64,000 bases of DNA, taken from positions 5,931,595 through 5,995,594 of the forward strand of contig CM030706.1 in the NCBI GenBank assembly GCA_017979445.1, given 5' to 3'. Numbering within the stretch: the stretch's first letter is position 1; each line of letters begins with the position of its first letter. Origin of the DNA: Akebia trifoliata. Lineage: Eukaryota; Streptophyta; Magnoliopsida; Ranunculales; Lardizabalaceae. Of this stretch, positions 23,945-34,700 are shown one piece after another. Made by a program: the position numbers and the translations under genes. The notes beneath the pieces were generated by a model. The model was given only the letters and a program-made list of their open reading frames with translations. It was not told the origin of the DNA and did not search any database.

Positions 23945-25681
23945 TGTAGACACCCCATTTTTGCACTCACCTGATTAATCAACTCGTCAATCCAATTACA
24001 TCGGTTCCCAATGATGGATGATTATTCCAATGCTTTATTTTGTTTCCAGATATGTTTTAGAAATCCGAATGAGGTATCTCAAATTAACAAAACTGTAGAA
24101 ACCACGCTACTCTAGGAAAATATAACCTCAAAAGCTTAGAAATCATCATTTTTCAAACAAAAAGAATCTTCACGATAAAAATCACTAAAAAATGATCAAA
24201 TTACCAAAATACCCCTAACCTTCAAAAATCCCTAGAGCTTACGTTACGCTTAGGAAAACCCTTTCAAACACATAAAACAACAAATCAAAGCCAAATAAAT
24301 CATTTCACCAATTTTCACAGAATTTGACAAAATTACGAAAATGCCCCTCATAAAGTTCACGACCATTTCACACAAAAAATTTCATAAATGACACAAACCA
24401 ATATTTCCATTGAATTCCTGATGAAAAATCGATTCTAAAACATCCTAGAACATAAAAAATCGACTTAAAACGCGAAAAGTCCTCTCCGAGGGTAAAACGG
24501 TAATTTCACAATTTTTATAATTAAAAATTTTAAAATTAATAAATAAAATATTAAATAATTAAAGTGAAACATTAATAAAATTAATTTAAAAATTTAAACT
24601 AAAAAAATTGATCAATCAAGCTCTCAGGCAAAATTGTTGAGGGTTGCCAAGATGTTTCTTCAAGGACCCCTCCATTTGGGGGTCCAAAGAATTAAAGATA
24701 TAATAGAGGGGGGTTCTCCAAAAATTAAAGTCAATCAAGAAAGACTAAAGTCAAGGTATTAAAGTCAATCAAGTAAGACTAAAGTCAAAATTAAAGTCAA
24801 TTAAGCAAGACTAAAGTCAAGATATTAAAGTCAATCAATTAAGACTAAAGTCAAAATCTTAAAATCAATCAAATAAGACCAAAAGTCAAAACTCTAATAG
24901 AGTTCTAATTAAATAATAACTCTATTTAATAGAATTTTAACTAAAATATAACTCTACCTAAAACAATTCTAATTAAAATACAACTCTACCTAATAGAATT
25001 CTAACTAAAATACAACTCTAACTAAAATAATTCTAATTAAACACTAATTCTATCTAAACAAACCCTTAAAAAAATCTATAAATAAAGGTCCTCACACCTT
25101 ATTTTCATATCCAATAAAAAATCCTAGAAAAAGTAGGTTAAGAAGCCTCTACAACTTTCCCAATACCCTAATTTTGAAGCCCCAACTCCTTAACTAACAC
25201 CCATACTTCAATTTTAGCCTGAAAACACCTAGAAGTCCTTCAAAAACACCCCAAAATCGATAACAAAATTTAGAAGAATCCAGATCTAAGGAAGAGATAC
25301 CTTGCCTCGAAAATTCGAAATCAGATCCGGAGACAGAACGAAGTAAGGAGTACGGTACAAGGAGCAGTTTTATCAAATCTGAGGGAATAAAATCGTTGCG
25401 TTGGAAGGTAAAATCTCTTTTATTTTTTCTATCTAGATTTTTGTTAGCAATGTAGTATTATTTGGGATAAGTAGAGACCGGTATTGGCCGGACGGGGTTA
25501 GTTCCTAACACCTTCCAACCCCGTAATGTGATCCCCGGATTTAGTTTTTCTTTAGTAGATTAGTTTCTTTATCCGTTTAGAGTCAGTATTCGGTTCTTAT
25601 ATCGTAATAACTAGGTGGCGACTCCCAAACCTCAAAAGTCAAAAGCGGATCCACGCACCCCGAGGATCGAGGGCGCTTTCA
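23945..25681 (-). mobile_element. Solo LTR (1.74 kb) inserted in the LINE, TSD GAAGG
   Basis: Starts TGTAGACACC at 23945 and ends CGCTTTCA at 25681, flanked by GAAGG at 23940-23944 and 25682-25686. Removing it and one TSD copy makes the LINE frame continuous across the insertion point. The motif ggtggcgactccc at 25615-25627 is the reverse complement of the GGAGTCGCCACC seen in the other solo LTR, so this one lies in reverse orientation. It contains two short-period tandem arrays (24724-25060) and no pol genes. Confidence 0.83.
24724..25060. repeat. Two adjacent tandem arrays inside the second solo LTR
   Basis: 24724-24895: about five diverged units of roughly 33 bases containing attaaagtcaatcaa and gactaaagtcaa. 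24896-25060: units of roughly 30-40 bases built on ttctaattaaaatacaactc. The units differ by point changes and small indels. Confidence 0.75.
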
Positions 25682-26439
25682 GAAGGATCCATGCTGAAGA
25701 GAGCTTAATGAATTTCCTCATCTTTGATTTCATCTACAAGGAAGTTTTGATCTTCACTGTTGAGCTGATTGGCATGGCTAATCTCGATCCAATTTCCTAT
25801 CGTGTTGGACTGCTTGGAAGAGCCCATAGAGTTCTTGAAATGATTGACCACCTCTACTTCCACTTCTTCTCCTTTAAAGAGCAAATAGCCATTACTATCT
25901 AAAAGGCTAGTTATCATGTTCCTTGATCTACGAGCTCTGACCGAGTGATGGAAAAAAACATTATTTTTGTCTCCCAGCTTCAACCAATTAATTCTGGATT
26001 TCTATCGAAGTTCAGCCTCTTGGATTCGTAAAGCTTGAGCAAACACCTTAGTTAGTCTTCTCTCCTCAGGAGCATGGCCATTATCTCTTGGGTTAGCTTG
26101 CGCTGTGCTCTGAACCATGGCAAGTTTGCTTCTTGCTTCAATGAGAATAGAGTTACTAGTTTCCATTTTATTCCTGTTCCAAACTTTTAACAAATTCTTA
26201 GTAGCCTTCAGCTTCATTGTAAATCTGGGATGACCTCTAGTTCTAATGTTCTAAGCTTCCTTAACTACTTCAAAGAAGTCTCTTTCTTCAGCCCAATGGT
26301 AAAAAAATCTGAAGGCTATTCTTAAAATCTCTAGTTTTAAGACGTTTCTATTAGAGTTTTAACAATATTGAGTTACTATTCTTATTCATTTCCTTTAATT
26401 GATAAGATCCGAATTATTAAAATTATGTAAATCGTGGAG

Positions 26440-27320
26440 GTTCTTAGACAATATTAAAAAGTAATTTTATCACTTTGAAGCCATTTCTTAAAATAAATAA
26501 AAAGTATAACTCTGATTGTATTCGAATTCAAAGCCAATACTAAGGTATTTTCCAAGTTTAACATTATTTTTAATGTCTAATAACACAAAGATTCTTTTTA
26601 ACAAAGAGAATGGGTTGTTATTGCTAACGTAAATACTGGATTTGTTGAAATTTACTACTTAACCCAAGACTAAGCAATATCTTGGAAGAATCTCTTGAAT
26701 AAAAATTATTTATTTATAATAGTCTTACTAAATAGAAAAGAGTCATCATCGAAAAATAAATGTGTGATCTTCAGACATTTAAATTTTATCTTGATACAAA
26801 AAATCACACCAACATCACAAGTTTTTTTGCAAGAGAATAGATAAATCTTCTATACATAAAATAAAAAGCTAAGGAAATAGTGGATCTACTCGACATAAAT
26901 CTTTAGTTGTCTCTAATAAATATTTTGGTCTACTATTAATCAATAGTGGATCTACTCAACATAAATCATAGTCATGACATGCTTCATAATTATCTTGATC
27001 CATTTTTTTAAAAGTTCCCATGCATAAAGCATACCTGATATGAAAAGGCTACTCAAGTCAATCTTATATTTTATGCATATCTAGTTTAAGGGTACTAAAA
27101 CAAACCCCACAATTTTTCTTTCTCTTCATAAAATGAATCATTTTATGTGTCTTAATGATGGTATCATAAATGATATGATTGGGTACGAATGTTATCTGAG
27201 TCTCGCGTATGATCTTATCCAAAATGCATCTCAATATATTGTTTTCTCTACATTTGATCAACGATGGTAGAATCACACAAATTTGGATAAGTTGATGTGA
27301 TAACATGGACAATTTTTAAA
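26440..27320 (-). mobile_element. Degenerate L1-type LINE fragment (reverse transcriptase core)
   Basis: Minus-strand translation from 27312 gives ILDKIIRETQITFVPNHIIY and later TLKLDMHK, matching the RT region usually read as Q-S-A-F-P-x-R and L-K-L-D-x-S-K-A-Y. Further down, near 26750, comes THLFFDDDSFLFSK, a decayed FADD box, and near 26555 GKYL, the start of the K-Y-L-G-L-P motif. Many stops and frameshifts. Older than the LINE at 21112-26312. Confidence 0.65.
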
Positions 27321-27690
27321 GTGATCAACAAAAAAATAAATTTCGTTACTTTTTCTTGAAATTGTTACCATGAAAATTGTACAATTAGGCAAATTGATCA
27401 GTCATTGAAGAAGATAATTTTTTTTTTTTTCCAATTATTGTAAGATTTTGGAAAATAAGAAAAAAAAAAAAATTGATTTGACGCACGATAATTATTGTTA
27501 TCTTTAAATTGATATTTTTCTTCAACACAACCATAATCAACAACACGCTACCAATAATTTTGATTTCAAGATATAATAAATGAATTATATATTACTAAAA
27601 TAGTTTTGTTGAAATTATTTATAATCCCCGCTCACTAAAATGTCGACAAACCATATTAGCTAGCGATGTCATTATGGAAAATGCGATGAA

Positions 27691-27950
27691 AAATCAATTA
27701 AATGTATATACAAAATGAGTGAAATCAATATTTTTAAATAGATGTTGAAGTGGTTTAAAGATATTCAAATGAATCACCATTGAACTCTAATGATTCAACT
27801 GATGGTTAAAAATTAAATCAATTGAATGTATATACTAAATGAGTGAAATCAATCTTTTTAAATATATGTTGAAGTGGTTTTAATATATTTTTTTCAAATA
27901 AATCACCATTGATCTTCAATGATGCAACCAATAATTAAAAACTAAATCAT
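27691..27950 (+). repeat. Tandem duplication, period 124
   Basis: aaatcaattaaatgtatata at 27691 recurs at 27815 as aaatcaattgaatgtatata. The following gtgaaatcaat and gatgttgaagtggttt blocks are kept in both copies. Confidence 0.8.
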
Positions 27951-27959
27951 TAAAAGGGA

Positions 27960-30305
27960 ATTTGGTCTAAGTATCCTTTGGGTCAAAGGTCCAAGAAGTA
28001 AGGTTTGCACTTTAAACAACTTCTTTTAAGAAGTAAAAGAATGATTTAGGTGTACTCTTTGCCAGTTGGTGAATATTTGAGATAATTTTATATTTTCAGA
28101 AATGTCATTCTACTTCGGTTTTCTAGTAAACTAATAAAAATTACTTTAATGTTCTTGTCTTCAAACTCATTCTAGATTATTCATATATATATATATATAT
28201 ATTTGAAAAATGGGATTTCAAATAGAAAAATCAAAATTTTTCATAAGAGGTTAAAGTAAGGAGGTTGAAAACTATGGATTGAGGATGGGATAAAGAGTGC
28301 GTTCGAAAAATGCAAGTTCCATATGAGAGTCTAGAAGAACTTGCACGAGTTGCTTGACATTTTGTATTTAAACAGATCAAACTATGTAAGTTGTGAACCA
28401 TCCAACTCTCAAAATTCAAATTTTAGAGGATTTTCAACTTTCACATTGATAGGTGACAGTTTGCAATTTTCACGTGTTTCCATTTTTATCTCTTCATCAG
28501 TTGACTTAGGACATCTTTGATTTTCTCTCTTTTTCTAATTAATGAATCATGTCATCATTTTAGTGCGTGTGTGACAACCATGTAGATTGTTGTCCCTTTG
28601 TAGAACTCGTTCTCACATGATCTCTTACCTTCAAAATAAACTTCTATCTTCATTTTTCCACCCAAAAAGATTTTGTCAATTATATACATTTCTCTCAATT
28701 TTTTTGATTATTTTTCTACTAAATTCTAATTAAGACATTCAATTCTCTATTTACAGGCTATTGTTTTTCATAGTGATCTTAGCTTCAACATTGCCCTTCT
28801 ATGTAATATAGACTTTCATATTTTTTTCTACTTGAGAATCAACAATATAGATTTCGTATCATCTCAAATGATTTTGTTTGTAACTTGGTTTGTGTCTAGA
28901 GAGTTTACTTTTCAATTAGCTTTTACTATCAACCAAAACACATAAGCTATAACTTTCACAGTAAATTTTCGGGAGTTGAACTTTTAGGAGTTCATCTCTC
29001 ATGATGAACTTGCAGTTTTCAAATACACCTTAAAATAAATTAAGATAATCATCATAGAGTTTGAAGAGGTTGGAAATCGTTGGCTTTTGAAAAAAATAAA
29101 GAGAAAGAAAATAAGATATATTTTTTTATTATTAAAGCTTGAAGATGGGGTATTTAAGTCATTTTGTTGTCTATAAGAGAAGACTAAAGTCAAGGGGATT
29201 TGTCATCAATTTTAAAACATTGGTGTATCTCAAATATCCACCAAGGGTATGTCTAAATCACCTATATTTACTCACACCCCTCAATATTTGAGGCAAGCTC
29301 CTGCATTTTTGAAGTTATGAAATACCTCCACACCGACTCACCTTAGTCTTCTAGACATTAACATGAAATGACCAAACTACCCTCACCTTCTTCTGCCTGG
29401 CATTTTTTCCTAAAAAAATTCATTAGTTTCAATCTCTTCAATATTTAAGATAAAAAAAAATTATTTATCAAATTTTAATTTTTTTTACTAAATTTATATT
29501 ATATTCCATATTATCTTCAACTATATTTTATTTTGCAAAGTTGTTAATGGTAAAAAAATTATTCCCTTTATTTTCATTGTTTTAAAAGATGAACCAATAG
29601 AGAGAAAGGGAATAGTAATCGATTTTTGAGGAGAACAAGTTGCAATCTTGTTTCCAAAATACAAAAGATGATGAAAATTTTGGAGAAAATATAAAGGCCA
29701 AGTTAAGGGGTATTTAGATTATTTTGCTACTAGAAGGTTGCATGTGCAACACACATTTATAAAATGGTTTATTTGTAGTTTAATATATTAATTACAAGTT
29801 CTTTTTTTAAATATTAGACGGTAAAAAAGATATTTTTGTAATTTTAAGACATAAACGGCGTGTAGTTACAATTTTCTTGATTTTTTATTAGAATAACTCT
29901 AATTATATTAAATTTAAATATAAAAGTGGGGGCATTTATGACCATCCAAATTTTGATGTGAATCACTTCAGCTGTGCCTTCTCTCATTATATATAATAAG
30001 TAAACATTAGTCTCTTGTGGAAGACCACAGTCAAGGGGTGTGACATCAATCTGGGACCTCAGGGGTTTCTTACATATTCACCCAAAACCAAAGCGGTACG
30101 TATGTCATCAATTTAGCTAATATAGGAAGATCAAATGACCATTTTAGTCCCCTAACAGAAGACCACAGTCAAGGGGTGTGTCAAGAATCTGAGAATTCAG
30201 GGGTTTCTCACATATTCACTAAAAATCAAAGGGGCAAAGAGTCCCATCAGTGTAACCAAAAAACAACCACCCAAAACAAAAGAGAAACCCTTTCCTTAAT
30301 AAGAC
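27960..30305. other. AT-rich spacer with diverged dispersed repeats
   Basis: 29175-29260, 30015-30110 and 30155-30245 share gtcaaggggtgtg, catcaat and tcacatattcac blocks and look like copies of one dispersed repeat. (AT)n at 28183-28203. No gene seen. Confidence 0.5.
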
Positions 30306-30465
30306 AGTGAGAAAAAAAGGCCTTACTAAGCCTCATCCACCGTCAAAAAGATCTCGAGATGCACAAAATATTTCTCGATCTTTTTATGAATCTCAAGGAC
30401 TATGTCACCACTCTCGAGGTTTTTTTGACGGTTGATAAAGCTTAGTAAGGGTTTTTTTCCTCACT
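30306..30465. mobile_element. 160-bp foldback MITE upstream of IQD
   Basis: agtgagaaaaaaaggcctta at the left pairs with agtaagggtttttttcctca at the right; the arms continue through cctcatccaccgtcaaaaag / tttttgacggttgataaag to atctcgag / ctcgag. It ends about 50 bases before the IQD TATA box. Confidence 0.8.
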
Positions 30466-30512
30466 ATGTTCTGAGGCTAGTTGGACTCAATTCAAAAGTA
30501 CACAGCGTCATT

Positions 30513-30520
30513 TATATAAA
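30513..30520 (+). promoter_or_regulatory. Probable TATA box of IQD
   Basis: TATATAAA, followed by a leader and a first donor (gtaggt at 30682). Fits transcription starting near 30545-30555. Confidence 0.5.
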
Positions 30521-30549
30521 AGAATGAGGGTGTTTTAGTAAATTAAAAA

Positions 30550-31740
30550 AACTTCCTTTTCCCACCTGTTGACGTTTTATCCGAGTTTCATATTTTTAGT
30601 TTTTATTGCACTCAACAACAGTAGTGAGATGAAGTAGAGATTACAGAAGAGAGAAGAAACGATCGAGTAGAGCTACTTATGGTAGGTTTGTTTTGCTTTC
30701 GATCTCAAACTAAAACCCTAATTTCTCTCTTTTTCATCCAGTGATTTGATCTCCGTTTTGTTTTTTTCTGCATGTTGTTGTATCTGTTATTCAGATCTTG
30801 AACATTACTGATAGTTTTTATCTTATTTTTGTTGAATTTTTTTATTGTTTGTGGAGTTCAGGAATGGTGGTAGATTAGGGTTTTGGAGGAGTACACTTGT
30901 CTGGTAAGTTTCAGATCTGTAGGCTTTATTTTCTTCGATTCATCTCTGTTCGTCCCAATAATTTTTTTTTAATTTAAAATTTTATTTTTTTGGTGGCGCA
31001 TTTGTGTGGCGTTTTGGGCAGATCTTGACGAGTTTCGTTTATTAATTTTTATTTTATTTTAAAGTTTTGGTTCAATTAGGTTGTGCGGTCTATGTTTTCT
31101 TCATTGATTCATTGTTCTGGTAAATGCATTTGTATAGGTTTTAGTTTCGGTTTTTTTTTTTTTTTTTTTTCTTTTAAGCTTAGATTTGGATTTAGGTTAA
31201 GGTTTTGGTGTCTGGGATTGTGTTGATGAAGTTCTTGTTAAATACAGGGTTTCTGAATTTTGTCTATTTTTTCCGTCATTTTTCAGGTTTAGGGTTCAGT
31301 TTACTCTATTTGTGGTACTTCTTTTGTGTTCTTTTTGAAATTGAAAACACAATTGGGAAGAATTTAGGGACACAACTTTGATGGACTGGTAAAGCTGTAA
31401 TGAATTGCTTTTCATTTGATTGCTGTGTGTGTGTGTGCATGTCAGTGCATCATTGATTAGGAGATCCAATTGGCTTGATTGTTGAAATGGTTTTTAAGTT
31501 TTTTTTGCCTTCAATAATTTGGATTGATGATAGGGAACAATGAGGTTTTTTTTTTCCGGGACTATCGATTTTGGGTAGTATAGACCAAGAAGTTTAGATT
31601 TTATTTGAACCTTTCGGCATGAGTTTGAGTGCATCTTGTTGGCATACATATTTTGCATAATTTATTCAGCTTGTATTTGTGTGGAGTCATGCAGGACTTG
31701 AAAATCAGGATTTGGTGTTTCTTGATCTTGGCCTCCTGCA
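30550..31740 (+). promoter_or_regulatory. Spliced IQD 5' leader with short upstream ORFs
   Basis: Inferred noncoding exons: about 30550-30681, 30862-30903 (between ttcag and gtaagt) and 31695-31740 just before the ATG. If spliced this way the leader holds ATGs that stop within a few codons (for example ATG at 30863 reading M-V-V-D-stop). Such uORFs could reduce translation. The leader introns are T-rich, as in many plant leader introns. Confidence 0.5.
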
Positions 31741-34700
31741 ATGGGAAAATCACCCGGAAAATGGATCAAGACCATACTTTTTGGGAAGAAAGCATCCAAA
31801 TCTAATTTCTCAAAAGGAAGATATGCTTTGGTAAGCTGTAATTGACCTACTATTGCCTTTAAAATTTCTATTTTTTTTAAGTATAAATTTATTCCTGAAA
31901 AAGAGAAGAATGTGCAAAGCTAGTCAAGGTGACCAACCTTACAGAGTGAGCAAAAAAGAAAAACTAGGAAGAGCACAAGGACTCCCACCTAAAAATAAAA
32001 TCTTCAAAATAATACACCTTTGAACTCAATGAAGAATTTAAAATTAGTATTGTTATTGTTGCTATAAATACTTTTACTTTCTCCTTGTGCATTGATAACC
32101 TTGTTTTTGTTGAGCATGATATGGATTGTACCCCATGACATACATCAATACATGTGTACACTTGTGTATCAGTTTGGATACTTCGATCAACAAACCACTT
32201 GGCTGGACTACAAACTTACAGTGATAAGGCAATTGCTAATTGATACCAGAAATCATTTAATTAAATTGAGAATATTTAATTGGTATTTTAATTAAACAAT
32301 GAAAATATTTAATTGGATGGTCTTCACATGTCTTCACGCTTATTAGTTGTTTTGCAGATCTAATAAATAGTTTTTTTAGTTTTTGCATGTTGTGTTTTTT
32401 GCTTGGTAGTATTGTCTAGACCAAACTTAAGCATTCAATTCGATGTTATTATCCTCCTTATTATAAAAAAAGTGTATTAGAATGTGAAGTACTAATTAGT
32501 ATTTCAATTCCGTTTGTGAAGAAAACTACAAATGAGAAAGAAACATGGGTTGCTGCTAAAGAACCGATTGCAGATTTCCCTGTGGACCCTCCCTCGATTA
32601 TAGAGTCAACACCTGGATCCACCGATAGAAATGGAGGGAACTCAGTTTTGGAAAAAGGGACAGCAACCAATTTACCCCATGATGAGGTCGTTATACTTCC
32701 TGGAGATCAAGATGTAGATAAACAAGGAACCACAGGAACCAGTGCACTAGATGATCCAGAGAGAATCAAACTTGAGCAAGCTGCTACAAAAGCTCAAGCT
32801 GCTTTTAGGGGTTATTTGGTAACTTTTTCTTGCTAAGTTGTCGTGGATTTCATCATTTATTTTGCTAGTGTCGTTGCTCAGTGCTATATGCATTTTTTTA
32901 TTTATTACTAAAACAGATTTTGGTGATTGATAATTAAATCATTGTTATATGCAATTATTAACTGATAAATGCTTCTTTGATTGTTTGTAGCTACTATGTA
33001 ACATTGACATGAGACATTTGTTGATGTCAATGTCATATAGATATATGAGGTGTTTACATAGCACCTTTTAGAAGCCCAAAATGCACACATTTGTTCATAT
33101 GTATTCTAGTATATTAGTTATGTTTTATCTTGGATTTATTTATTTATTTTTTAAACAAAAAGAAGAAAAAAACTATATGAGAAGCAAACCAAAAGATGTC
33201 CATACATTTAAAGAAGCGAGGTGCTGGTGTTGTCTAACACACACATACATAAGTACATATATATAACAATGACAAGGACACATGTTGCTGTCTAATATAG
33301 ATGCAAGGTGCCTGGTGCTGACCTTTAAGAAGTTTGTAACACAAACACGCCCATACACATAAATAGAGACGGTTGTCTCAGAATGCTACGCAGCACACAC
33401 TTTCGAGCACCACTGGTTCCATGAATGTTTGGTTCATACTTTACTTGACCTACACAAAATATTAACACGTTAGGTGATTTCTAGTTGTTGGATGTGCATT
33501 TTCTCATCATGGGCTTCACATGAAGTCCATGATGAAAAAAATCCCCAAATTTAACAGATTGAAATCGCGAACCATGGCACTTTAACTGGCAGAAAACCAT
33601 ACAAATGCCATGTTAGTGTTACATAGATTAGCAATGCTACATGATTTTTCTGTCAGTATTTTTCAGTTGTTTTTATTTGTATTGTTAATCTCTGCTATAT
33701 ATGTCAACAAGGAGCCTTCTCTTTGTTAAGCATTTTGGACACTTTTTTTTCTTCCAAAAAAGACTCTATACTATCAACTTAAGATATACTTCTATACTTC
33801 CATTGTTTTGGTCAGTAATATAATTTTAAGAGGACAATTTTATAATGCTTTTTCAATTGTTGTATTAAAGAGAGAAAATAATCATCCCCTAAGTTGCTAA
33901 ATTTACAAAACTGTTTAGCCATTTTATTTGAACTAACCATATCTAAATACGAATATGCCTTATGGCACCTAATGTTGGCAACCAAGAAACATGTATCGTG
34001 ATTGAGCATTGCAAAGATAAGTATTGAGATGGATGAGTGGAGGGACTAACAAAGATGAAATTAGAAATTAACGCATTCATGAAAATGTAGTAGACCCGAT
34101 AGGTATAAAGGGGAAGTCGATGGAGATGGTTTGGTCATGTACCTGATTAACAATCCCAATTATAAGGAATATACAAGTTGAAGGTTCTAAACCAAAAGGC
34201 CATGGTTCAAGGTGGTGAGAGTGGATTTGAACACTTGAATGAACATAAGATATGGATTTGGATAGAATTGAATGTAGGAACATGATTTGTTCAGTCAGTT
34301 TAGGATAAGACTTTGATGGTGATGATGATGGTAATCTAAAGATTTCTTGTACGGGTCTTAGAAATCTGATAATTACGACATCAATTATTTATACAAATCT
34401 AATATTAGTTATTTTACGTACCTATCATTATTTTCATCCAAAAAACTTTATTATTGATAAGTCATGAAAATTAAGCAATGCAATTACTTAAGCAACACAT
34501 GCATTCCCCCCCAAATTTTTATGCATTGATTAGGTATATTGAGTTGGGCCAACAAATGAACGAATTGAGTTACAGTAACCACCTGAATTATAATTTGTTC
34601 TCTCCAACTTCTCTTGAATTTTTTCAAATCATCCAGACTCAAAAGATAGATCAGACGAGGAGGATGATTTAGTTAGTTCTTTTGGGAATAATAATTCCTG

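Larger units (their letters stand above)
21112..26312 (-). mobile_element. LINE (L1-type) retrotransposon, 5'-truncated and defective, interrupted by an LTR element
   Basis: On the minus strand from 26312 downwards: a pre-RT linker region (26002-26300), KLGDKNNVFFHHSV (about 25970), APGPDGF (about 23940), LRQGDPLSP (about 23370), the RT catalytic FADD box (about 23240), KYLGLPLLS (about 23045), a zf-RVT block with CCLCGTQEENTNHI (about 22050) and a C-terminal RNase H domain (NIDGS, HEMQG, QSDS; 21250-21650). An A-run at 21112-21121 ends the element. Stops (near 26000, 25705, 23690 and 22565) and frameshifts (near 23310 and 23110) inactivate it. The endonuclease half is missing, as is usual for 5'-truncated LINEs. 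Confidence 0.88.
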
